Of a stretch of 64,000 nt of DNA, positions 17,363 to 27,227 are shown piece after piece. Source of the DNA: NCEH01 sp002257205 (GTDB lineage: Bacteria > Pseudomonadota > Alphaproteobacteria > Rhizobiales > Xanthobacteraceae); NCBI RefSeq assembly GCF_043195105.1, contig NZ_JBAFWO010000005.1; one strand, given 5' to 3'. The notes below the pieces were generated by a model. It was not told where the DNA came from, made no database searches, and was given only the letters and a program-made list of their open reading frames with translations. The number at the start of each line of letters is the position of its first letter. Position 1 is the first letter of the stretch. Position numbers and translations under genes: made by a program.

Positions 17363-17444
17363 GCAGGCGGTCCAGCGACACGACAGCCTCGGGCAAGCGT
17401 TTGGGCGGATCTTGGGGAGCGCTTATCAACCGTGGACAGACACA

Positions 17445-19484
17445 ATGGCCATCCGCATGGGCATCGGCCTGAAGCTCGGGATTGCTTCCGGTATAGTAAT
17501 CCTCCTGTCTGGAGGGATCATATTCAGCCAGCAATATGCCGCCTCCCAAATTGCGGCTGCGGACAAGGCTGCCGAAACGGAAAGCGATATTCTTTCAAGA
17601 ACACAACACGTCGGCTTTTTGCTCGGCCAGATACAGGTGAATGCCAATGACATCCGCCTGGCGGTGGCCGGCTGGGAGGTGGATGTCCTGTTGGGCAAGA
17701 TCTCCATCGACATGTCCGCGGCGAAAACGGAATTGGACAAGACCATCGCGCTGATCACCGAGAAGGAGGCCGCGGACGGCTATCGCCGGATCAAGGCGCG
17801 CCTCTCCCACATCGATACCGGCGTGGCGGAGATCGCCGCGACGCAGAAGGCGGAAATCGCGTCGTTCGCCGCGCGCAACGATATCATCACGCAGTGGGAT
17901 CCCGCGCTTCGCGATCTTCGGAACGAGATCAAGATGTCGAGCGGTGTGACCACCGCCCAGGCCAGCACCGCCGAGGCGGCGCTTATGGTGCTCGATGAGC
18001 ACTTGCGCGGCATCGACGCCGCCGCATGGCGTTTCGCGACCACCGGAGACGGCGGCGAAGCTCTCATGGTCGATGAGGACGAAAAGCGGGGACAGGCCGC
18101 ACTCGACCTGATCGCAACATCCATCGCGAGCGATGGCGCGATCGCCGGAAAGATCGCGGCCATCGGTGGTTTGTTTAAGGATTATATCGTCGCGGCCCGC
18201 GATGCGTTCAAGCAAGTGCAGATCCGAAAGGACGTTCTGGAGCAGCGCCTTCGCCCCGGCACCGAATATGCCAGTGCCCAGATCAAGGCGGCGGTGGTCA
18301 GCGCCACCGCCCGCTCCAAGGCGCTCGATGAAGTGTCCTCGGCGGAACTCTCCTCCGGCCTGCTCCAGATCCTGGCACTCACCATCATCGCCATTGCGGC
18401 GGCCATCGCCTCGGCCGCCTATTCGGTGGTCGCCATCGCGCGACCGATCAAGCACCTGAGCAGCGCCATGGAACAGGTCTCGAGCGGCGATTTCGCCGCG
18501 CAGATCCCCTACGCCCGCCGAAACGACGAACTGGGCGACCAGGCGCGGGCCCTCACCGTATTCCGCGACGGGCTGGCCGAAGCCGAACACATGCGTCAGC
18601 AGCGCAGCATCGAGGAGCGTCAGACGGTGGAGCGGCGCAAAGCGGAGATGCGCGCGCTCGCCGATCAGTTTGAAAGCGCCATCGGCGCCGTGGTGGATAC
18701 GGTGGCCTCGGCCGCGACCGAATTGCAGCAGGCGGCGGAGACGCTCAGCTCCACCGCCGAGGAAACCACGGCCCAGGCCGCCGCCGTCGCGTCGGCGGCC
18801 GGCCTTGCCACCACCAATGTGCAGTCGGTCGCCTCGGCGGTCGAGGAACTCTCCGCCTCCGCACGGGCTATCGGCGAGCGCCTGCGCCAGTCCACGCAGA
18901 TGACCGAGCGCGCCGTGACGGAAGTGGACAATACCAACGGCCAGATGGGCGAGTTGCGTGCCTGCGCCGACCAGATCGGCAGCATCGTCAGCGTCATCGA
19001 CACCCTCGCGGGTCAGACCAATCTGCTGGCGCTGAACGCCACCATCGAGTCGGCCCGCGCCGGCGAGGCAGGCCGCGGCTTCGCTGTGGTCGCGCAGGAA
19101 GTGAAGCAGCTGGCCGGGCAGACCGCCAAGGCCACAGCCGATATCGCCGAGCGCGTCTCGGGCATCCAGGAGTCCACCGGCGACGTGCTCGGCGCGATCA
19201 CTGGCTTCAGCCGCACCATCGTCGAGCTGAACGCCGGCTCGCTGGCCATCGCCGCCGCCATGGACGAGCAGAATGCCACCACCGGCGAGGTCGCCCGCAG
19301 CATCCAGCAGGCGGCCACCGGAACCCATGAGGTGACCACCAATATCGCCGGCGTGGAACGGGCCTCCCAGGCCTCCGCCAGCGCCGCCGTGCAGGTGCTC
19401 TCCTCCGCCACCGGGCTGTCACAGCAAGCCGAGCTTCTGCGCGGCCAGGTGCGCACCTTCCTCACCACGGTGCGCGCGGCGTGA
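17445..19484 (+). CDS. Methyl-accepting chemotaxis protein
   Basis: A 679-residue transmembrane chemoreceptor. It has a first membrane helix near residues 8-28 and a helical periplasmic sensing domain of about 280 residues. A second membrane segment (LLQILALTIIAIAAAIASAAYSVV region) is followed by a HAMP domain (PIKHLSSAMEQVSSGDF) and a long cytoplasmic coiled coil. The signalling tip DTLAGQTNLLALNATIE and EAGRGFAVVAQEVKQLA binds CheA/CheW. There is no C-terminal CheR-tethering pentapeptide, no PAS and no CZB domain. The ATG at 17445 is preferred because the membrane helix then follows a short basic N-terminus. Ligand unknown; no che genes are nearby. Confidence 0.93.
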   Translation: MAIRMGIGLKLGIASGIVILLSGGIIFSQQYAASQIAAADKAAETESDILSRTQHVGFLLGQIQVNANDIRLAVAGWEVDVLLGKISIDMSAAKTELDKTIALITEKEAADGYRRIKARLSHIDTGVAEIAATQKAEIASFAARNDIITQWDPALRDLRNEIKMSSGVTTAQASTAEAALMVLDEHLRGIDAAAWRFATTGDGGEALMVDEDEKRGQAALDLIATSIASDGAIAGKIAAIGGLFKDYIVAARDAFKQVQIRKDVLEQRLRPGTEYASAQIKAAVVSATARSKALDEVSSAELSSGLLQILALTIIAIAAAIASAAYSVVAIARPIKHLSSAMEQVSSGDFAAQIPYARRNDELGDQARALTVFRDGLAEAEHMRQQRSIEERQTVERRKAEMRALADQFESAIGAVVDTVASAATELQQAAETLSSTAEETTAQAAAVASAAGLATTNVQSVASAVEELSASARAIGERLRQSTQMTERAVTEVDNTNGQMGELRACADQIGSIVSVIDTLAGQTNLLALNATIESARAGEAGRGFAVVAQEVKQLAGQTAKATADIAERVSGIQESTGDVLGAITGFSRTIVELNAGSLAIAAAMDEQNATTGEVARSIQQAATGTHEVTTNIAGVERASQASASAAVQVLSSATGLSQQAELLRGQVRTFLTTVRAA

Positions 19485-19505
19485 GGGGGTCCGATCGCAC
19501 GGCGC

Positions 19506-21014
19506 TCACCGGAGCGCTTGCGCGATCACCCGCAGCGCTGCGCCGTTCGTCTGGGCGACGTTGAAGCGCATCAGCTCGCCGGCCGATTGGGTGACGCTGA
19601 AGACATTGCCCGGCGCGAGCACCACCCCCTCGCGCAGCGCTCCCTTGGCGAGCTGCCCCGCGTCGCGCCCGTCGGGCAGGCGGCACCATAGAAAGAAGCC
19701 GCCGCGCGGCAGCGTCCAGGGGCGGATGCCGAGCGTTTCGAGTTGGCCGACCACTTCCCGGCGGCGTTTCGCGAGCCGGGTCCGCAGCCCGGCGAGATGC
19801 TTGCGATAGCTGCCGTCGCTCAGGGTCGCGAACACCAGCTCGGCCGCGACCGGGCTCGGCCCGCCGAAATTCGTCGCCACCTGAAGATCGATGAGGCCCT
19901 CGATCCAATCCGGCCGGGCGACGATATAGCCGCAGCGGATCGAGGCCGACAGCGTCTTGGAGAAGCTGCCGATGCGGATCACGCGCGCAAGCCCGTCCAG
20001 CGCGGCAAGGCGGGGCGACGGCTCGGGCTCGAAATCGGCCAGGATCTCATCCTCCACGATGGTCAAATCGTGGGCCGCGGCGAGGGTCAGGATGCGATGG
20101 GCGGTCTTCGGCGAGAGCGTCGCGCCAGTGGGATTGTGGAGCGCCGCATTGGTGAGATAGAGGCACGGGCGATGGGCCGCCAGCGCCTCGGCGAAGCGCG
20201 CGACGTCGGGCCCGCCTGGCGTATAGGGCACGCTGACAATCCGCGCCCCATGGGCGCGCAGCACCGCCTGGAAATTGAAATAGCAGGGATCGTCCACCAG
20301 TACCGTATCGCCGGGCTTCAGCAGGAACCGGCAGAGCAGGTCCATGGCCCGCGAGCCCGACGGCGCAAGCAGGATCTGGTCCGCCCCCGCCTCGATCCCC
20401 TCGGCCGCGAACTGGCGCGCGAGCAGCCGGCGCAGGGCGAGCGATCCGCGCGTGGGCCCGTAATCGGTCAACACCGCGCTGTCCGCGCGGGCGAGCGCGC
20501 GGATCGCCCGGCGGATCGCGGCTTCTGGCATCCAGTCGGCCGGCAGCCAGCCGCAGCCGGGCCGCAGGGTTTCGGGCGCGGCATCGAGCGATTGGCGCGA
20601 CACCCACAAGGGATCGATGGCGCGGTCGAGCTGCGGCGCCACGTCCCGCAGCGCGCCGGCCGGTACGGCGCCGGCGACATAGAAGCCGGAACCGGGACGC
20701 GAGCGGATCAGTCCTTCCGCCGCGAGCCGGTCGTACGCCTCGACGACGGTGGAGGGCGAGACCTGCATGTCGCGGGCAAACTTGCGGATCGAGGGCAGCT
20801 TTTCGCCCGCCGTCAGGACCCGGGTCGCCATGCGGCGGCGGATCTCGGCCATGACCGAAACCGTCCGCGTCGGATGCGCTCCCTCCGGAGCGGCACCCGC
20901 CTGCGCCGGGGCGGCATCTTCGTGGCGGGGATCTTCGTGGCGGGCATCTTGCCGGCCCGCATCTTCCTGGGCGGCGCCGCTTGCCGCCGCACCATCCGCG
21001 TCACTGTTCGCCAA
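19506..21014 (-). CDS. MocR/PdxR-type GntR regulator with aminotransferase domain
   Basis: A 502-residue MocR-family regulator: a GntR winged helix (about residues 50-113, GEKLPSIRKFARDMQVSPSTVVEAYDRL in pieces) fused to a fold-type I aminotransferase-like domain. The PLP lysine is Lys353 in GSFSKTLSAS; NPTGA and PCYFNF are also present. The start is TTG at 21014, with GGAGG eight bases upstream; no ATG or GTG precedes the winged helix. The extra N-terminal 45 residues contain pentapeptide repeats (RHEDP, RHEDA) encoded by 15-bp tandem repeats. It is divergent from an EamA exporter gene, the usual regulator/target pairing, with an inverted repeat between them. Confidence 0.88.
   Translation of the reverse strand: MANSDADGAAASGAAQEDAGRQDARHEDPRHEDAAPAQAGAAPEGAHPTRTVSVMAEIRRRMATRVLTAGEKLPSIRKFARDMQVSPSTVVEAYDRLAAEGLIRSRPGSGFYVAGAVPAGALRDVAPQLDRAIDPLWVSRQSLDAAPETLRPGCGWLPADWMPEAAIRRAIRALARADSAVLTDYGPTRGSLALRRLLARQFAAEGIEAGADQILLAPSGSRAMDLLCRFLLKPGDTVLVDDPCYFNFQAVLRAHGARIVSVPYTPGGPDVARFAEALAAHRPCLYLTNAALHNPTGATLSPKTAHRILTLAAAHDLTIVEDEILADFEPEPSPRLAALDGLARVIRIGSFSKTLSASIRCGYIVARPDWIEGLIDLQVATNFGGPSPVAAELVFATLSDGSYRKHLAGLRTRLAKRRREVVGQLETLGIRPWTLPRGGFFLWCRLPDGRDAGQLAKGALREGVVLAPGNVFSVTQSAGELMRFNVAQTNGAALRVIAQALR
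20914..20973 (-). repeat. Four 15-bp tandem repeats in the MocR coding region
   Basis: Units begin GCATCTTCGTGGCGG at 20914 and repeat at 20929, 20944 and 20959 with some substitutions. They encode the Glu/Asp/His-rich pentapeptide repeats near residues 15-34 of the regulator, ahead of the DNA-binding domain. The reading frame is preserved by the multiple-of-three period. Confidence 0.7.
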
Positions 21015-21030
21015 GTGTGCGGCCTCCGTG

Positions 21031-21060
21031 ACCCATACTGTTCGACTTCACCGTATGGGT
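21031..21060. promoter_or_regulatory. Candidate MocR operator (perfect inverted repeat)
   Basis: ACCCATAC at 21031-21038 and its exact complement GTATGGGT at 21053-21060 are separated by 14 bp, so the half-sites are centred 22 bp (two helical turns) apart. The site lies three bases upstream of the GGAGG of the mocR-type gene and 62 bp before the exporter ATG. This is the placement expected for an autoregulator that also controls the divergent transporter. Confidence 0.65.
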
Positions 21061-21121
21061 GTGTGGCTGTCGCCGCAATCCCGGCCGCGCTATCGCGGCG
21101 GGAGAGGCGAGGGACACCATC

Positions 21122-21982
21122 ATGCAGCGTGGGACGGAGGGCTGGGGCAGCGGCCTCCTCGGCGTGATCATCTTCAGCGGGTCGCTTCCGGCGACGCGTG
21201 TGGCGGTGGGTGGATTTTCGCCCCTATTCCTCACCTCGGCCCGCGCGGTCATCGCCGCTTTGCTCGGTGCGGCCCTGCTCGCGCTGCTGCGCCAGAAGCG
21301 TCCCGCCAGCGGCGATCTCCTGCCGCTGGCGGTGGTGGCGCTCGGGGTGGTCATCGGCTTTCCGCTCCTCACCGCGCTCGCGCTCCAGCACATCACCTCC
21401 GCCCATTCGATCGTGTTCATCGGCCTCTTGCCGCTGGCCACGGCTCTGTTCGGCGTGATCCGGGGCGGCGAGCGGCCGAAGCCGGCCTTCTGGCTGTTCT
21501 CGGTGGCCGGCGCCGCCGCGGTGGCGGGATTTGCTTTGGCGGGCGGCAGTTCGGCCTCGCTCGTCGGCGATCTGCTGATGGTCGCGGCGATCCTCGTCTG
21601 CGGCCTCGGCTATGCGGAAGGCGCCCGCCTCTCCCGCCATCTGGGGGGATGGCAGGTGATCTCCTGGGCGCTCGTTCTCGCCCTGCCGGTGATGGCGGTG
21701 ATCGCGCTTTTCACCGTGCCGCAGACCTGGAGCGGCATCGGCGGCCCGGCGTGGCTGGGCCTTGCCTATGTCTCGGTGTTTTCCATGCTGGTGGGCTTCG
21801 TCTTCTGGTACCGGGGCCTGGCGCTGGGCGGCATCGCCGGGGTGGGCCAGCTCCAATTGCTCCAGCCCTTCTTCGGGCTCGCGCTCGCAGGGCTGCTGCT
21901 GGGGGAGCCCGTGGCCTGGACCATGGTGGCGGCCGCCGCCGTCGTGGTGCTCTGCGTCGCCGGCTCGCGGCGTTTTGCGTGA
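21122..21982 (+). CDS. EamA/DMT family transporter
   Basis: A 286-residue inner-membrane protein with ten hydrophobic helices in two EamA halves. Recognisable features are FSGSLPATRVAVGGFSPL in the first helix, SAHSIVFIGLLPLATALFG, and the second-half counterpart GIAGVGQLQLLQPFFGLALAG ending in LGEPVAW. DMT proteins of this type usually export amino acids or related metabolites. The ATG at 21122 follows a GGGAGAGGCGAGGG purine-rich stretch. It is divergent from, and probably controlled by, the MocR-type regulator. The substrate is not predictable; PLP-dependent partners suggest an amine or amino acid. Confidence 0.85.
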   Translation: MQRGTEGWGSGLLGVIIFSGSLPATRVAVGGFSPLFLTSARAVIAALLGAALLALLRQKRPASGDLLPLAVVALGVVIGFPLLTALALQHITSAHSIVFIGLLPLATALFGVIRGGERPKPAFWLFSVAGAAAVAGFALAGGSSASLVGDLLMVAAILVCGLGYAEGARLSRHLGGWQVISWALVLALPVMAVIALFTVPQTWSGIGGPAWLGLAYVSVFSMLVGFVFWYRGLALGGIAGVGQLQLLQPFFGLALAGLLLGEPVAWTMVAAAAVVVLCVAGSRRFA

Positions 21983-22034
21983 GGACGCGCCGACACGGAG
22001 GACGCGCGAAACCGCAAAAGCCGCGCACAAACAA

Positions 22035-22060
22035 AAAGGGCGACCCGAGGGCCGCCCTTT
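22035..22060. terminator. Intrinsic terminator between eamA-type gene and pnp
   Basis: AAAGGGCG (22035-22042) pairs with CGCCCTTT (22053-22060) across a 10-nt loop. Read on the minus strand the stem is followed by TTTTTGTTTG, a good U-tract, so it should terminate the pnp transcript. On the plus strand the tract is weaker (CCTGTTCT), but it may also serve the exporter gene. Confidence 0.8.
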
Positions 22061-22088
22061 CCTGTTCTAATCCGCAGGGGGCTGCCGA

Positions 22089-24275
<2,187 letters not shown>

Positions 24276-24487
24276 GGAATTATCTCTCTCGTCCTTCGAA
24301 GCGGGAGAGCCATGAGCAAGACGGCCGGACGCACCGCGCGCCTGCGCTTCCCGCATCGGGAAGGCGTGCGACGGTTGCGTCCGGCGATCCTGCCATGACT
24401 TTCCCTTGAGCTTCGCTTTTGCGCGGCGGGCCCCATGCCCGACACGTCGTGCCCCGCCTCACGGGCGAGGCACCGGAGCCCGACGCG

Positions 24488-24506
24488 GAAAAGGTCCGAC
24501 CTTTTC
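24488..24506 (-). terminator. Perfect hairpin between rpsO and pnp
   Basis: GAAAAGGTC and its exact complement GACCTTTTC flank a single central base, 24 bp after the rpsO stop. It may be a partial terminator of rpsO or an RNase III-type processing/autoregulatory stem in the rpsO-pnp leader. There is only a TTTTC tract and no long U-run. Confidence 0.5.
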
Positions 24507-24529
24507 GACCGCGGCAGGCTCCGCCGGCA

Positions 24530-24799
24530 TCAGCGACGCAGGCCCAGACGCTCGATCAGCGCCTTGTAACGGGCTTCGTCCTTGCGCTTCAGATAGTCCA
24601 GAAGGCTGCGGCGGGTGGAGACCAGCTTCAGCAGGCCGCGGCGGGAATGGTTGTCCTTGTTATGGGACTTGAAGTGCTCGGTCAGGTTGGAGATGCGTTC
24701 GGACAGAATCGCAACCTGGACCTCCGGCGAACCCGTGTCGCCAGCCTTGGCACCGAAATCCTGAATGAGCGCCTGCTTGCGCTCGACCGTGATCGACAT
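24530..24799 (-). CDS. rpsO: 30S ribosomal protein S15
   Basis: S15 is a primary 16S rRNA-binding protein that organises the platform of the small subunit. All 89 residues match the family: SITVERKQALIQDFG at the start, DTGSPEVQVAILSERI, LTEHFKSHNKDNHSRRGLL (binding the central three-way junction) and the C-terminal YLKRKDEARYKALIERLGLRR region. AGGAT sits in front of the ATG. It lies between truB and pnp as in most proteobacteria, but is separated from truB by 500 bp holding repeat elements, so it probably has its own promoter. Confidence 0.98.
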   Translation of the reverse strand: MSITVERKQALIQDFGAKAGDTGSPEVQVAILSERISNLTEHFKSHNKDNHSRRGLLKLVSTRRSLLDYLKRKDEARYKALIERLGLRR

Positions 24800-25117
24800 C
24801 GGATGATCCTTTCAGTCAGAAGAAAACGAAAGGCTCCGCCTTGGCACACGGGCCGCAGCTGCGAAAAACGGGCTGCGGAACACGGTGGCGAGGGGGCCTT
24901 GCCCATTCGGCCGGGCCGGGATGTCGTCCAGCGCGGTCAAAAGAAGGGCGTGCGCAAATCCTGGAAAACTCCAGTGCTCTGCACGCGGGCACCATACACG
25001 AAAGCCCCTCAAGCGCCAGTGCTTCTTGAAACCGGCGCCGCGACGGCGTTTTCCCACCAGCGCCGCGGCGCGCTTGCGCCTCTCGCGGCGGTCCCTCCTC
25101 AACCCTTCGCGCCTCTT

Positions 25118-25153
25118 CCCCCTCCCTAGCCCTCCCCCGTAAACGGGAGAGGG
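25118..25153 (+). repeat. Palindromic intergenic element, copy A
   Basis: A CCCCCTCCC-type prefix is followed by a hairpin, CCCTCCCCCG against CGGGAGAGGG with a TAAA loop (nine of ten pairs). It is the plus-orientation partner of copy B. The same architecture recurs at 27083 and 27158. Confidence 0.7.
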
Positions 25154-25202
25154 GATGGGCCGGGTTTATGGGGAGCTGCAGGTACCGCAAGCCCCCTAAA
25201 CT

Positions 25203-25238
25203 CCCTCTCCCGCCTGCGGGGGAGGGTTGGGGAGGGGG
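25203..25238 (-). repeat. Palindromic intergenic element, copy B (inverted)
   Basis: The hairpin CCCTCTCCCGC against GCGGGGGAGGG is followed by TTGGGGAGGGGG, the complement of the prefix of copy A. A and B can therefore pair with each other over their whole length or fold separately; the interval between them is about 50 bp. Confidence 0.7.
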
Positions 25239-25299
25239 CAAGCACAATCTCGGCGAAGTGAGCTCTATCGGGCCGAATTTAGCCGGAGAAGGACCTCTC

Positions 25300-26499
25300 T
25301 CACGCCGTGCGGCGCAGGGCGCGGGGCATGGCGCGGGACCAGTTGAACACGCGGTGCGGGCGGATTTCGCCTTCCACCATGTCGCCGATGGCGATCAGGC
25401 TGCCTTGGCAGCTCACCGCCACATGGCCGTCGAAGATCGGCGCGTCGCGGCCGCGCAGGAACACATTCTGCCCGCAGCGCAGGCGATGGGCGTCCTGCGG
25501 CGACACCGAGAGCTGCGGCAGATCCTCCAGCGCGCAGTCGAGCGGGTCGAGCGCCTCGAACAGCGGCCCCTCGCCGGCATCGGCGCGGGCGCGCAGATCG
25601 TCGAGCGTCACCAATTGCTCTTCCAGGAACGCCCCCACCGCCGCGCGGCGCAGCATGGAGACATGCCCGCACGTGCCGAGCATGCGGCCGAGGTCGCGGG
25701 CGATGGCGCGCACATAGGTGCCCTTGCCGCATTCCGCTTCCAGCACCGCATGGTCGGCGTCGGGACGGGCCACGAGATCGAGCCGGTGGATCACCACCGG
25801 GCGGGCCTCCAGCACCACCTGCTCGCCCTCGCGGGCCAGATCATAGGCGCGCGCGCCGGCGATCTTCAGAGCCGAATAGGCCGGCGGCACCTGCATCACC
25901 TCGCCCCGGAACTGCTCCAGCGCGTCGAGAATATCCTCATCGCTCGGGCGCACGTCGCTGGTGGCGACCGGCGTGCCCTCGGCATCGTCGGTATCCATCT
26001 CGGTGCCGAAGCGCACGGTGAAGCGATAGGTCTTCTGCCCGTCCATCACATAGGGCACGGTCTTGGTGGCCTCGCCGAAGGCGATCGGCAGGCAGCCGGA
26101 GGCGAGCGGATCGAGCGTGCCCGCATGGCCCGCCTTCTTGGCGTTGAACAGGCGCTTCACCACCGAAACCGCCTGGGTCGAGGTCATGCCGATGGGCTTG
26201 TCGAGCAGCACCCAGCCGTCGATGTCGCGCTTGGGCAGGCGCGGACGCTCGGGATCGTCCGGCGCGCGCGGCGTGCGGGGGCGCGGATCGGCGCTCTTAT
26301 AGCGGGGGCGCTCACCCTCGCGCGGGGCGCGGCCGCCGAATTCGCTCTGGCGCGCATCCTCGGCGCTCACGTGCTGGGTGCTCAGTTGCGGGGTGCTCGC
26401 CTGCGGGGCGTCGGCGGCCGGCAGGTCGGCCGGAGCCGGGTTCAGGTCCGCGTTGAGGTCCAGGGTCGCCACGCCGGCTTCGTCCTCGGTCCGCATCAT
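25300..26499 (-). CDS. truB: tRNA pseudouridine(55) synthase
   Basis: TruB isomerises U55 in the T-loop of tRNAs and acts as a tRNA chaperone. The 399-residue protein has the catalytic Asp130 in KAGHAGTLDPLASG, plus GWVLLDKPIGMTST, TYRFTVRFG and QVPPAYSALKIAG. The first 90 residues are an acidic/Pro-rich, probably disordered extension (family proteins are about 300 residues). The ATG at 26499 overlaps the rbfA stop (ATGA), so the extension is probably translated unless a later start is used. It is coupled to rbfA. Confidence 0.95.
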   Translation of the reverse strand: MMRTEDEAGVATLDLNADLNPAPADLPAADAPQASTPQLSTQHVSAEDARQSEFGGRAPREGERPRYKSADPRPRTPRAPDDPERPRLPKRDIDGWVLLDKPIGMTSTQAVSVVKRLFNAKKAGHAGTLDPLASGCLPIAFGEATKTVPYVMDGQKTYRFTVRFGTEMDTDDAEGTPVATSDVRPSDEDILDALEQFRGEVMQVPPAYSALKIAGARAYDLAREGEQVVLEARPVVIHRLDLVARPDADHAVLEAECGKGTYVRAIARDLGRMLGTCGHVSMLRRAAVGAFLEEQLVTLDDLRARADAGEGPLFEALDPLDCALEDLPQLSVSPQDAHRLRCGQNVFLRGRDAPIFDGHVAVSCQGSLIAIGDMVEGEIRPHRVFNWSRAMPRALRRTA

Positions 26500-26939
26500 T
26501 GGTCTTCCGTCTTGGTCTTGTCGTCGAGGGTAAAGGGCTCGTGTTCGAGATCGCGCAGCACTTCCGGCTGGCGCAGCAGCGCGTCGATGCGCGCGCCTTC
26601 CTCGAACGAGGTGTCCTTCATGAAGCGCAGGGCGGGAACCGATTTCAGCTCCACGCGGCGGCCGACCTCGGTGCGCAGCACCTTCTGGTGCACGGCCAGG
26701 GCCTTCAGCACCGGCTGGATGTCGGCGCCGCCGAGCGGCATGACATAGCAGGTGGCGATCTTCAGATCGGGCGACATGCGCACTTCCGGCACCGTGATGA
26801 TGCGGCCGGTGAGCACCGGGTCCACCACCGCATCGCCGCGCGCGAGCACATCGGCCAGCGCGTGGCGCACCAGTTCGCCGACGCGCAGCATACGCTGGCT
26901 CGGGCCCGTGCCCGGTCCAGAACGAGTTTGAGTCTTCAT
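26496..26939 (-). CDS. rbfA: 30S ribosome-binding factor A
   Basis: RbfA binds immature 30S particles and assists 16S rRNA 5'-end maturation and cold adaptation. The 147-residue KH-like protein begins SQRMLRVGELVRHALADVLARGD and contains VRMSPDLKIATCYVMPLGG and RTEVGRRVELKSVPALRFMKDTS in the usual order. The ATG at 26939 with GAAGG upstream was preferred to longer in-frame starts, which run into the repeat elements. It is followed by truB with a 4-bp overlap and preceded by a 288-bp spacer after infB. Confidence 0.95.
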   Translation of the reverse strand: MKTQTRSGPGTGPSQRMLRVGELVRHALADVLARGDAVVDPVLTGRIITVPEVRMSPDLKIATCYVMPLGGADIQPVLKALAVHQKVLRTEVGRRVELKSVPALRFMKDTSFEEGARIDALLRQPEVLRDLEHEPFTLDDKTKTEDQ

Positions 26940-27082
26940 TGTCGAAACCTTCTCGGCGCGCCGCTTTTCGCGGATCTTGAGCGCCATGGAAAACATGAGG
27001 CCGGCGGACTTGGACCGTCCGGCCTCGATGGCAATCATACCGGCAAACCCGGCGAACGCATGGCGTTGACGTCCCCTAAGGT

Positions 27083-27118
27083 CCCTCCCCCCTTGCGGGG
27101 GAGGGCTCGGGAGGGGGG
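27083..27118 (-). repeat. Palindromic intergenic element, copy C (inverted)
   Basis: A CCCTCCCCCC / GGGGGAGGG hairpin is followed by CTCGGGAGGGGGG. Read on the minus strand this is the same prefix-plus-hairpin order as copies A and D. Confidence 0.7.
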
Positions 27119-27157
27119 TATTCTCCACGCAAACGATTTCCGCGCGGTCGGCGAGGC

Positions 27158-27195
27158 ACCCCCCTCCCCGACCCTCCCCCACACGGGGGGAGGGA
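27158..27195 (+). repeat. Palindromic intergenic element, copy D
   Basis: A CCCCCCCTCCCC prefix followed by CCCTCCCCCACACGGGGGG and AGGG. It forms an inverted pair with copy C in the infB-rbfA spacer, mirroring the A/B pair beyond truB. The rbfA-truB pair is thus bracketed by the two repeat pairs. Confidence 0.7.
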
Positions 27196-27227
27196 GGTCC
27201 TCGGAAAGGAGACGCCTCAGCCAGTCC

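Larger units (their letters stand above)
24800..25299. other. Intergenic region between truB and rpsO
   Basis: No gene is evident in these 500 bp. The left part (24800-25110) is likely to contain the rpsO promoter on the minus strand, but I see no clear -35/-10 pair. The right part holds two inverted copies of a 36-bp palindromic element at 25118-25153 and 25203-25238. Confidence 0.6.
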
